Assembly (NCBI GenBank): GCA_016586335.1 | Contig: BLYE01000001.1 | Span: forward strand, 1,426,001 to 1,490,000 | Length of the DNA: 64,000 nt | Reading direction: 5' to 3' | Source of the DNA: Nitzschia putrida | Taxonomy: Eukaryota; Bacillariophyta; Bacillariophyceae; Bacillariales; Bacillariaceae | In this document: positions 30,197-38,706 of the stretch, one piece after another | How positions within the stretch are numbered: position 1 is the stretch's first letter | Layout: each line of letters starts with the position of its first letter | Notes under the pieces: generated by a model | What the model was told of the DNA's origin: nothing | Database searches by the model: none | What the model saw: the letters and a program-made list of their open reading frames with translations, nothing else | Program-made: the position numbers and the translations under genes

Positions 30197-31177
30197 ATGG
30201 CAAGGATTACGGCAAACAATCGCAAACTATACCCTATTATTTTGGCAAGCACGATCCTCCTTTTATTGCTTGCATATGTGGACTACACTCTAGTAGGGCG
30301 ATGGAGCATGTCACTATCAAGAACCAAACCACCATCGTCAGTTTCTGACTCTGGCCGGAACTTCGATAACCCAGAACGATTGTTTTATCACAGAAGCTCG
30401 AAGAAGTTTGTTGAGGATATTACAGAATGCATCATTGACAGGAAATCCTGCCATGTGCTGTATTGGCATGTTCAAAAGACTGGTGGCAGTTACATCGCTA
30501 GCAAATTCTACCCACTCTTTAACGGGGAGGCTTACAAGTCAAAAGAATGGTGTTGCAACAGTGACTTCATGGAGAACGCATTCTGGCTGAACATAAACAA
30601 GTATTGTTCCAAGCGCTTTGGAGTATATGAAGTGAAGCCTGAACAGTTCCAGCAAGTCATCGATACTTGCACCTCAACCATGACAAATGTATCCAGCAAT
30701 CGTCCTCGTCGCTACATTGGTCTGGTGAGTGTTCGAGAGCCAATCCAAAGGACATTGTCTGCTATTCATCAGCGCTGCAACGTTCATGTCTCTGCCTTGA
30801 AAAATGAGACGTACGAAACATGTTCCAGGTGTTCTTACACCGGTGATGACATACCGTTCTACGACACCTTTGTAGACAACACAAATGAAGTTTACACAGC
30901 AATGAAAGAGAACTTGCTCATGAACAGCAGCGTTGATATTCCTCTCTATGTTGTGGACAATGACGACATTGACGACTTTTTCAAAAAAATAGAAGTTGCG
31001 ATCACGGATTCACCATCATACACTCCAAACAATACCTTTCATTTTCATCGAGGCTCTGCAAACTCGGAAAACCAGGACAAGCTTTGTGACTTTGGTATGC
31101 CTTCGAAGGTCCTGAAGCAACAAAAACCGGCACTTCAAGCTTACCATTGGCTATGGATGGATCCGTCTCTAGGATGA
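30197..31177 (+). CDS. Type II membrane sulfotransferase-like protein
   Basis: ATG at 30197 gives 326 aa. A short basic N-terminus is followed by one hydrophobic anchor (about residues 13-33), giving a Golgi-type single-pass topology. The lumenal domain has HVQKTGGSYIAS (about 91-102), which fits the 5'-phosphosulfate-binding loop of membrane sulfotransferases (H-x-x-K-T-G-G-[ST]). VSVREPIQRTLSAIH (about 177-191) fits the 3'-phosphate-binding R-(D/E)-P...S element. Several cysteines and N-glycosylation sequons are present. It probably transfers sulfate from PAPS to a glycan or protein in the secretory pathway; the acceptor is unknown. Confidence 0.72.
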   Translation: MARITANNRKLYPIILASTILLLLLAYVDYTLVGRWSMSLSRTKPPSSVSDSGRNFDNPERLFYHRSSKKFVEDITECIIDRKSCHVLYWHVQKTGGSYIASKFYPLFNGEAYKSKEWCCNSDFMENAFWLNINKYCSKRFGVYEVKPEQFQQVIDTCTSTMTNVSSNRPRRYIGLVSVREPIQRTLSAIHQRCNVHVSALKNETYETCSRCSYTGDDIPFYDTFVDNTNEVYTAMKENLLMNSSVDIPLYVVDNDDIDDFFKKIEVAITDSPSYTPNNTFHFHRGSANSENQDKLCDFGMPSKVLKQQKPALQAYHWLWMDPSLG

Positions 31178-31411
31178 GGGTATTGTGCATTGGCAACGAA
31201 TCTTCACCGTCCTAACTTGCTTCTATGGGAGTTGACGACATATTCTCGGTTTCTTGGTGATGCATCATCTACTTCCAATTCCTACCAGATTCACCAAATA
31301 CCCACATGAGCAGCTATTTGCAAAGAGACTCAAGAACAGCATCCAGACCCAAAAATCTAGACACATTGTAAGCGTATGATAGAAGTAGGGGAGATGATAT
31401 ACAAACTACCT

Positions 31412-32862
31412 CTAGTTTTGCCTTCCGTAGGGGTTGACGGCAGCACGCTTGGCAACAGGAGCCTCAGTTGACAAGGCAGATGAGACCCTCTTGAGTTCAG
31501 GTTGTTTCTGGATTGGCGTGACAAGTGGCGCGGGCTGGATTGGAATCCCATTACCCACAGAAGTGCGTCTATCATTCAATTCGTAGCTGGTGTTGGATGG
31601 CCGGCCATAAGATGATGGCGGGCGAACTAACACGTCTTCTTTTCGAGGTGCGGTTTGAACATGATCGCAACTCTCGGGGGCGAACAGCGTGCAATTTCTT
31701 AGTGCTTCAAGAGGTGTCGGTGGAGCTTTCGGTTGAAAGGCGGGAGATGCAGCAGGGATGACTTGCATATTCAGAGCATCATTTCGAGGTTGTAGGACAC
31801 CTCGTGTGACATGTAGGGGATGACCGTGGTGGGGGGTAGGCTGGTGAACCACATGCCGTGGGACTGCGATGGGAGGAATTGGCTGGGAGACCATGGACGT
31901 TGACTTCGCCGTCATACTGACGCCAGAGTTTGTGGACATTGACTGTAAAGGAGGTACTACCTTTTCCTGAGGTACAGGCGTGCTAATGTGAACCTTGGCA
32001 CCCAAAGACGTAGATTCTGAGACTACAGGCTCGGGAGTACGGTCGGTGTTCAATGGTGCCACTGGTTTGAAGCCGAACTTGGTGTTGGCTCTTTCAATGT
32101 CACACTTGTCAAGAGCATCTTTCAACGTAAGAGGAGCCTTGTTGATGGTAAAGGTGCCCTGATACAATGCTAGAAAACCTCAGGAGTAAGAAACACATTT
32201 ACCAGGGGAACGGCAACAAGGGGTCGGAACAAAGACTCACAATTTCCCAACTTATCCCCAAAGTGCCGGGCAGCTCTTTTCATAGCGTCTGTGACGGAAG
32301 CCTTCAGGGCATGAGAAACAGCAGTAGCAAAACATCGATCTGTTGAATCCCCGGCACCACAGTCTTCGCGATAGCTTCCTGAGGCTCGATGAGTCACACG
32401 AACTCGAGCAGTATACACCACTGTGAATTTCCCAGTCTTGTCATCTCGAATGGAGTCCTCCTTTTGAACGTTTGTGATATCCAGATTCCAACCATCGAAT
32501 CCGAATATATCATTAAGGGTTCGAGTGACACCATCTCCAGAAATGTATGTCAATTGCTTGTTTCCTGGACCACGTCGCGTTGACAGTTCCCCTCGGAGGG
32601 GCTTTGTGGTTAGGATCTTGTCGACACTGACGGGTTTCCCATTGTGGTCCAACAAAACACTCCCATCACTAGGATTGTGTACATATAATATTGGTTTCGG
32701 AGAAGGAACGGATGTCAATTGCCTTCTTCGATACTCTTCCACTATTTCTTGTTCGATCATGGAAACTTTCGCGGTGGTAGAAGTTGCTTCCACTGATTCA
32801 GTCTGGTTCAGATGGTCGCAGTCTGCTGTGGGACCCGCCGAATTTGGAACTGAATGATCCAT
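31412..32862 (-). CDS. RAD52: RAD52 recombination protein
   Basis: Two exons, 32862-32241 and 32169-31412, with a 71-bp phase-1 intron (GTGAGT...TAG), give about 459 aa. The N-terminal half is the conserved RAD52 annealing domain: TYISGDGVTRTLNDIFGFDGW, VRVTHRASGSYREDCGAG and CFATAVSHALKASVTDAMKRA, ending in FGDKLGN. The C-terminal half is poorly conserved, Pro/Thr/Ser-rich and ends in NPYGRQN. RAD52 anneals complementary single strands and loads RAD51 in homologous repair. At the splice junction the expected Cys after GN is Ser, the only oddity in the core. Confidence 0.93.
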
Positions 32863-33662
32863 CCTTTCAACGTTTAGAATACTTTGTTGTATTTGTGGTG
32901 TGGCTTCGGCACTTCTTGCACGGACAGAAGTGGACCAGCTGTGAGGAGGTGAAGAAGAAGGGGTTCACAATTCCCACGGATGGAGGTGTGAAGTTGATTT
33001 GTTGTGGTGGTGGATGGTGGATGCCCCGTTTGAATCTGACGGGCGCGCGGCTGTCGATTCACGATAACGGATGCAAACCCCCGAAACACTTCGGTTGGAT
33101 ATTGTTATGCACGGTAGGTACGTACCCTATGTTGCGTGGTTCCGCGTTGAACGAAAGGGAGCACAAATACAACAAACTACGCTGCTGTACCTTGCATGAT
33201 AGAATGACACAATAATCAGTGCTCGTATCGTTTCTGCACATGCTGAGTGAAATACTCGTCCCGTCTGAATTTCCAGTTTTGCTGCTATTCGGATGGTGTT
33301 TCTATTTCGTTCGCTATCGCTGTACTGTTTCCATCCAATGAGGGGGGATACTACAAGATAACAGCCATGTTATCATCGTTGTGTGATCCCAATGTGCCCG
33401 ATGTTTGATGTTTTAACAATCAGTTTTACACATCAGTTGGCGCCGGAACAAGAAGGGAGCACTCGTACAATTCTAACGTGATGATGGCAATCGTGATAGT
33501 TTCACGGCAATCCCATTTTCGAGAACTGAAGTAGTCGCGACAGAATCTCTTAGTCACACAGAAGATTCATCCGAACATGGTATTGACACTCCGACCCCCC
33601 TCCAACATCACGTTCGGTGCAAGTGGCACAACATCTAGTTACTTACCACAGACTTCATCATC
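32863..33662. other. Divergent intergenic region (RAD52 / unknown membrane protein)
   Basis: These 800 bp separate two start codons. A GC-rich GACGGGCGCGCGGC lies near 33039. Open frames on both strands here are short and overlap the RAD52 start antisense; none shows a domain. No RNA gene or mobile element is recognised. Confidence 0.4.
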
Positions 33663-35425
33663 ATGTACAACAAAACAACAGCGGCACCACAGGCGAAACA
33701 ACTGCAATATTTTGCAATGGAGCTAAAGCTAGCAACGGAGCTGATTGTCGTATTGGCTTCATTTGTCAGCCTGATTCTCATGATCGAATCTCCGCTTCTG
33801 AAGTGGTTTGGTGTGGGGCAACTTGTTTGGTTCCTTCTTTCACGAACTCTCGACGATGCCTGGATATGGTTGAACTCTGGAAAGATTGTCCGGATGTCTG
33901 GATGTCCAAAACAACCCAGCCTTGACGATGTCCAAAAGGCACAAAATCAATTCAATGCTTCTTTGACACGGAAGGGTGGTGGATGCAACAAAGCAGGGTC
34001 ACCCTTGGAATGTGATCACCCAGCTAATATGACAATACCGTCCACTGCGAACTCTTCGGTTTCCAATTGTGAGATTTCACTTCCAGAAAAAGTAGCCATT
34101 GTGCCATACGTGCATGGGGCTACTTTGGGGCGGCACCATTTCTCCTTCAAGATCCTGCATGGCTAGCTATTCTTCGGAAATTGATGCCGAAAGTTTTTGT
34201 CGAAGTAGGGAAAATTGTGGCCACTAGCCCCAAAGCCAAGTGGATTCAGTGGGGTGAAGACAATCCTGTCGTAGCTGCATATGGAATATACAGGGCATTG
34301 ACAACCGCAGAAATATCGGATGGTAAAGAACTTCCAGCCATTGAGTGGGACGTATTTTTGGATCCAACGATAGTTCGGCAATGTGAGCTCGTCATGTCCC
34401 AAAAAGAATCGGACATTGACATGTACCGCCACTCGTTGCAACGTTGGGGCTTTGAGCTCGTTGATAGTATGTTAATTGCGCATGGAACTGTTTCCCAAAT
34501 CGTGTGTGAGCAGCTCGGTCCTGGTAAAGTACTCAATTTTGAAAGAGTGAAAGAAACGCCACTCTCACGGGGTGGTGGAGTGTCGGCTCGAGAGTGGATG
34601 TCAATTTTCGCAGATGCCTTACACCTCGGTTTTTCGTTGAAGAGTTCCCTGCCACGGGTTGACGAGACGAAACCCAATGATTCCAACACAGTCCCCACAT
34701 TACGCGAAAGCTGTGATACAATTGATTCTATCTTTGGCTCTCAAAGGTCGTTTCAAGTTGTCCTGGATCTGAAATCCAGACATGTACCATTGCGTGTTTG
34801 GGGGCTTGTTGTCGACACCCTCCACCAAGCTGGAATTGGAATACGAGGTGTCGGCTCCTTCCATCGGCCTGAAATCGGGGGTTTGAGCAACATTTCTAAG
34901 CATGGAAAAATACGGGAAATTACGTTCTTCCATTCTGCGGGTGACGTGCAGAAAGCTTGTCACGATGGTCGCATCAAGAGGGGTGACAGTGTCATGTTCA
35001 ATGCCGGTAGTTTGGTATCCCGAGTCAACAAAGGAAGTCTATCTTGCTTGGGCAATACTAGTGGTACAAGTACTTCCCCAATATACGAAATCTATCCGTT
35101 CGGAACACCAGGGGACTATTGCAAGGGATCTACTGCAGGTCCCCAAACCTCCACCCTACTGGATTACAAGGTCATGTTTAGTCTCTCGATCGGACTGTAT
35201 TGCCAAGAATACTCAATTGATCGAGCTGTACTATCGTTGCTAACAGGACTAGTGAATGAACACCCCGATCTATACAACATGGGACTTGCATGGGGTGGAG
35301 TCAATGGGGTCACATTCTCAGGAATTCAGCCAGGCAGATTTACTACCACTGATGGGTACAGTTTTGGCCAACGTCTCATTGGAAAGAAGTGGGACAGTTC
35401 ATTGCACCCCGTGGTAATATGTTAA
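33663..35425 (+). CDS. Unrecognised membrane protein, apparently frameshifted near 34118
   Basis: Two open frames belong together. The first, from ATG 33663 to a stop at 34164, has two hydrophobic stretches (ELIVVLASFVSLILMI and GQLVWFLLSR). The second is open from 34073 to 35425 in another frame and begins with plausible protein (YFGAAPFLLQD then PAWLAILRKLMPKVFVEVG). One extra G in the GGGG run at 34116-34119 would join them into about 587 aa. A 98-bp intron (donor GTGAGA at 34069, acceptor CTAG at 34166) also joins the frames but discards that plausible segment. The C-terminal part has WDVFLDP, RGGGVSAREW and many hydrophobic/Gly patches, but no family I know. The last codons are duplicated downstream. 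Confidence 0.55.
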
Positions 35426-35749
35426 AACTATAAAGAACAGAAAGGAAAAAGTAGTGATGGAAAGCGAACATTATAAAGTGTATCGTACATTGCGCAGTGC
35501 AGTGAAGTGACAAGACGTAAAAGGAAAACCGCGGAAATGCAAAAGGAAACGAAGGATATTAAAAAAAAAGTGGGACAGTCCATTGCACCTATGTTGAAAC
35601 TGTAAACAGCAAAGAGGAAAAGTAGTAACAGAAATACCAATACAATCTTGCATTGTGCAATACAATGAAGAGTCAAAATTAAATGCGAGCTAGAAAGAAC
35701 AGTCAAAACTTGGATGCGGACTAGAAACAGGAAAAAAGTGTCCATTGCA
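35387..35749. repeat. Three diverged tandem repeat units running into tRNA gene
   Basis: The segment AAGTGGGACAGTTCATTGCAC at the 3' end of the preceding gene (35387) recurs at 35567 with one mismatch, exactly 180 bp on. A shortened copy (AAAAAAGTG-TCCATTGCA, lacking GGACAG) follows at about 35732-35749. Similarity between the first two units continues for about 120 bp with small gaps: AAGTAGTGATGG versus AAGTAGTAACAG, and ACATTGCGCAGTGCAGTGAAG versus GCATTGTGCAATACAATGAAG. The third copy leads directly into the tRNA acceptor stem. A separate 30-bp duplication (GTCAAAA...TGCG-(A/G)-(G/A)-CTAGAAA) sits at 35672-35732. No other gene is seen in 35426-35745. Confidence 0.75.
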
Positions 35750-35816
35750 TTCACCGGGAATCGAACCCGGGACATCCGCTTGGAAGGCGGATATTTTACC
35801 ACTAAACTATGAATGC
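35746..35816 (-). tRNA. tRNA-Gly (anticodon UCC), copy 1
   Basis: It reads on the minus strand from GCATTCA (35816) to TGAATGC plus discriminator A (35746), a perfect 7-bp acceptor stem. The D-arm contains AGTTTAGTGGTAAAA. The anticodon stem TCCGC/GCGGA encloses loop CTTCCAA, so the anticodon is TCC. The T-arm is CCGGG-TTCGATT-CCCGG. There is no intron. A T6 run on the minus strand (35732-35737) just beyond the 3' end can serve as the Pol III terminator. Confidence 0.96.
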
Positions 35817-35825
35817 GAAGGGGAG

Positions 35826-35896
35826 TGCATTCACCGGGAATCGAACCCGGGACATCCGCTTGGAAGGCGGATATTTTACCACTAAACTATGAATGC
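35826..35896 (-). tRNA. tRNA-Gly (anticodon UCC), copy 2
   Basis: The sequence is identical to copy 1 across all 71 positions, 80 bp away in the same orientation. On the minus strand this copy lies upstream. The 9-bp spacer to copy 1 (35817-35825) has no T run, so transcription probably continues into copy 1. Confidence 0.96.
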
Positions 35897-36072
35897 GTGC
35901 AACTCGCTTCATGTCTTAAATGGTCAATGTTTTGTCATATAACGATATCAAATAGTTGGAGAAGCAGACCGCAACAGCGACGGTGGTGCCGATCTTTCAG
36001 GTCTCCAAACTGCAAGTTGCACAGGCCGCTGCTGTTGAACTACTTGTTTCGTTTCGTTGATCACATTGCAAG

Positions 36073-36396
36073 ATGTCTAGTGGAATCGGTGTAAAGGGAA
36101 CTATCGGACGGTGCTACCCGTTCTACGCAGATCTCCGCAAGTGTGTTGTAAGTTCCTCATGTACTGTTGCTGTCGCGGCACTCTCGGACTGGCTGGCTTA
36201 CGTTTGATTTGTTTTGCCACTTGTTTGTGTACAGGCGAAGAAGACCATCTCCAGCCCTCAAGTAATGTGCTGGCAAGAGAATGAAGACTACTTCGAATGT
36301 GTTCACGGTTTCAAGGAGAAGGAGCGCATCATGAAGGTCAGGGCGGAACGTAAGCGAAGGGAGGAGCTCGGCGAGAAGTTTGCCATCAAATCCTAG
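36073..36396 (+). CDS. NDUFS5: Complex I subunit NDUFS5-like, twin CX9C protein
   Basis: Two exons, 36073-36147 and 36235-36396, are joined by an 87-bp phase-0 intron (GTAAGT...CAG), giving 78 aa. It contains two CX9C motifs: CYPFYADLRKC in exon 1 and CWQENEDYFEC in exon 2, the hallmark of the Mia40-imported CHCH fold. The MSSGIGVKG start, the size, and the H-G-F-K-E-K-E-R-I helix after the second motif fit NDUFS5 (15 kDa, PFFD subunit) of mitochondrial NADH:ubiquinone oxidoreductase. Exon 1 is short and easily missed. No cleavable presequence is expected or seen. Confidence 0.85.
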
Positions 36397-36578
36397 AGTT
36401 TCGCTATTACTGGTCATCCTGCATGTCAGCAGTGGGAGCTAGTTGAACCCGCTGAGCAAATGGTTGGGTGCACTGGTTAGAAAGCTTAATCATCGTAAGG
36501 AGATTTCCTCACTAAAATACAACTGACTGTCCGTAGTACGTTGAGAATTTGGCTTGAGGTACTTCTAGTGTTTTGTAG

Positions 36579-37786
36579 CTAGATTTTATTCATTTGTTCT
36601 CGAAGCTCTTGATAATTTTTGCATCCGGTGACCGGCTCCACCACTTGATGCCATTTAGTGGCAATCTCCTCCTTGAGCTCCGTCGAAAGATGCACATTTC
36701 CTTTTCCGGAAGTGCCATGGGCAATCTTTGACTTGTGGGTGCCTGCTTCTCGCGGAAGACCGCAAGCTTCATTTCTGGAGTGTTTGGACAGTTTTTCATC
36801 AAATTTCTCCTGGTGCGTCTTCATGAAATCATAACTAGAATTGTTGATCACAGTCTCGAGGAGGCGTGGCTCTACAAATGAATGCTGGATCATTCAAACC
36901 ATCAAGCGATTTGACAATGATCCATCCAGCCAAGGATAAGACACGGAAAGGAGCGAGTGAGTCAAACGCGACATCACAGACTGATAGAAATGGTTGAATA
37001 ACATTGAGGTGAAAACACGAACCTGTTCAGTGCTGACAAACTCAGCAATCCGCCGAACTTGACTGGGGAGGTCTGCTTTCAAGTCTTCAAAGAAGACAAT
37101 GAGCACGTTTGGATCGTCCCTTCGCTCATACCACGAAACCAAATGAACAAAGTACGAAGCATTTTCCATTTTACTAGTAGGAACACCCCTTGCCAACCAA
37201 AATTCACGAGCAAAGGCATCCAGAGAGACTAGCCCAGGTTCAAAGAACCAATCTTCAAAGAAGCGATAAAAACTAACCACGACGTCCTCAGGATCTCGCA
37301 GTACTACAATAGTTTTGGGGAACTTAGGACAGTAGGCTTCCCACGCATGTGACTTGAAGAAGCGGGGAAGTCCTTTATCCTGGCCGTACTGAGGGGCTTC
37401 AAGGTTTTGACCTTGATCGTAGGCGAGTTCCAGCCAAGGGACAACTTCTGATATTTCATCGAATGACATATCACCCCCTTCTGCTGCGGAGCGGAGCTGA
37501 TGACAGATCTATTTTCACAACATAAACCCAGCAGTGGTTAGATTTTTGACGACATGGTAGGATTGCCCCGCAGAATTCACAAAGCACAAGACTAAACCAG
37601 CGATCCTACCTGTTGCATCCAAGTCGTTCCTGCTTTCGGAGTTGTAGTTATCACTACCTCATTAGGCAGTTTAGGAGTATAAGCGAGGCCTTGCAGCCGA
37701 CCCACTTCAGTTTCGAAGCCACTCAGGCGCTTTTTCATTAGAGCAATGGCGGCTGACTCGGATGGCGAGGACTTGTCAAATGGCAT
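36579..37786 (-). CDS. Cytosolic-type sulfotransferase
   Basis: There are three exons: 37786-37610, 37508-37023 and 36884-36579. The introns of 101 and 138 bp are phase 0, and the protein is about 322 aa. The 5'-PSB loop TTTPKAGTTWMQQI lies at 47-60, the catalytic His is in FKSHAW (H113), and the 3'-PSB motif VVLRDPEDVVVSFYR lies at 127-141 with Arg130 and Ser138. The second exon's start (ICHQLRS...GGDMSFDEI) continues the family pattern across the junction. The C-terminus has SSYDFMK and a Lys/Gly-rich stretch like the K-x-x-x-G PAPS-binding region. It transfers sulfate from PAPS to a small molecule; the acceptor is unknown. It is divergent from the bL28 gene. Confidence 0.9.
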
Positions 37787-38154
37787 GGCTTTTCCTTTTA
37801 CCTGAAACTAGATCAATTTATTCTTTGATACACAGTAGGTGGGGAATCCAAAGAATTGGATATGAATTGTGGTTTCCCAGGTTTTCCACGTTGCAATTCC
37901 AAATGAGCAAGGAAACGAAGCTTTTGATGATCAAGGAAGGAAGATTGTGAAGACGGACGACTCACCTGTCGACTTGTCTGACCAAACGTCAGGCCGGCGA
38001 CCGGGTGGTGCGGCTCGGTATCGCGAACGACAAAACGACAACACACTACCAGGTACAAGAAACAAGAAAGCACTCAACACACCCAACCTCAGGTGTCACT
38101 ACTCGTACTATCACAACCAACAACGACCCCAAATTGCTCTCTGGTTTCAGCAAC
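37787..38154. other. Divergent intergenic region (sulfotransferase / bL28)
   Basis: These 368 bp separate two start codons, and both promoters should lie here. The plus-strand open frame from 37869 reads through this region into the bL28 first exon in another frame and shows no domain. Nothing else is recognised. Confidence 0.4.
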
Positions 38155-38648
38155 ATGAGATTCTCAACACTACTAGTACTTTTGTTATCTATGTTCCAAG
38201 TTTCTTCCTCATTTATGATGTCTGTAATGACAATACCAGCTGCCAAAATGGTAAGCACATTATGAGAGAAATCTCGAATGTCGAATGTGAACCACTTCTC
38301 ATTGCTTTTGTGTAGCACGCAGCCACAGTTCCCGCCATAGCTCAAAGCCCCCGTATAGTTCCCTCTAGCACCGCGCTATCTTTTGGTGTTGGCTCTATGG
38401 ACATGAGAGCCCGCGTTTGTGATCTCCTCGGAAAGCGCGCAAACCGTCAAGCACGACGGGTCACATACTCCAACAAACGCAACAAGAGGGTACAAGAGGT
38501 TAATCTTCAATGGAAACGTTTCTATTCGGATGATTTGAATCGATTTGTTAAGCTTCGGTTATCGACGAAAGGAATTAAGACCGTTCATCGCTATGGCTCA
38601 ATCGACGCGGCTGCTAGGAAGTTTCACCTCAAGTTGAAAGACTTTTGA
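38155..38648 (+). CDS. RPL28: Plastid ribosomal protein bL28
   Basis: Two exons, 38155-38250 and 38316-38648, with a 65-bp phase-0 intron (GTAAGC...TAG), give 142 aa. The first 20 residues are a clear signal peptide (MRFSTLLVLLLSMF) ending in VSSSF, close to the A-S-A-F-type cleavage motif of diatom plastid preproteins. A Ser/Ala/Pro-rich transit-like stretch follows. The mature part is bL28: CDLLGKRANRQARRVTYSNKRNKR, then LQWKRFYSDDLNRFVKLRLSTKGIKTV. It is a large-subunit protein of the plastid ribosome. A mitochondrial form would not be expected to carry a signal peptide. Confidence 0.92.
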
Positions 38649-38706
38649 AAAGGGAATACGGATTGGAATCTAGGTATTTGCACAATAGTCAAGATTTCGC
38701 TACTCT

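Noticed and set aside
36214..36234. ATG at 36214 as start of the NDUFS5-like gene
   Set aside because: It lies in the intron; the upstream exon at 36073 supplies the first CX9C motif and a proper start.
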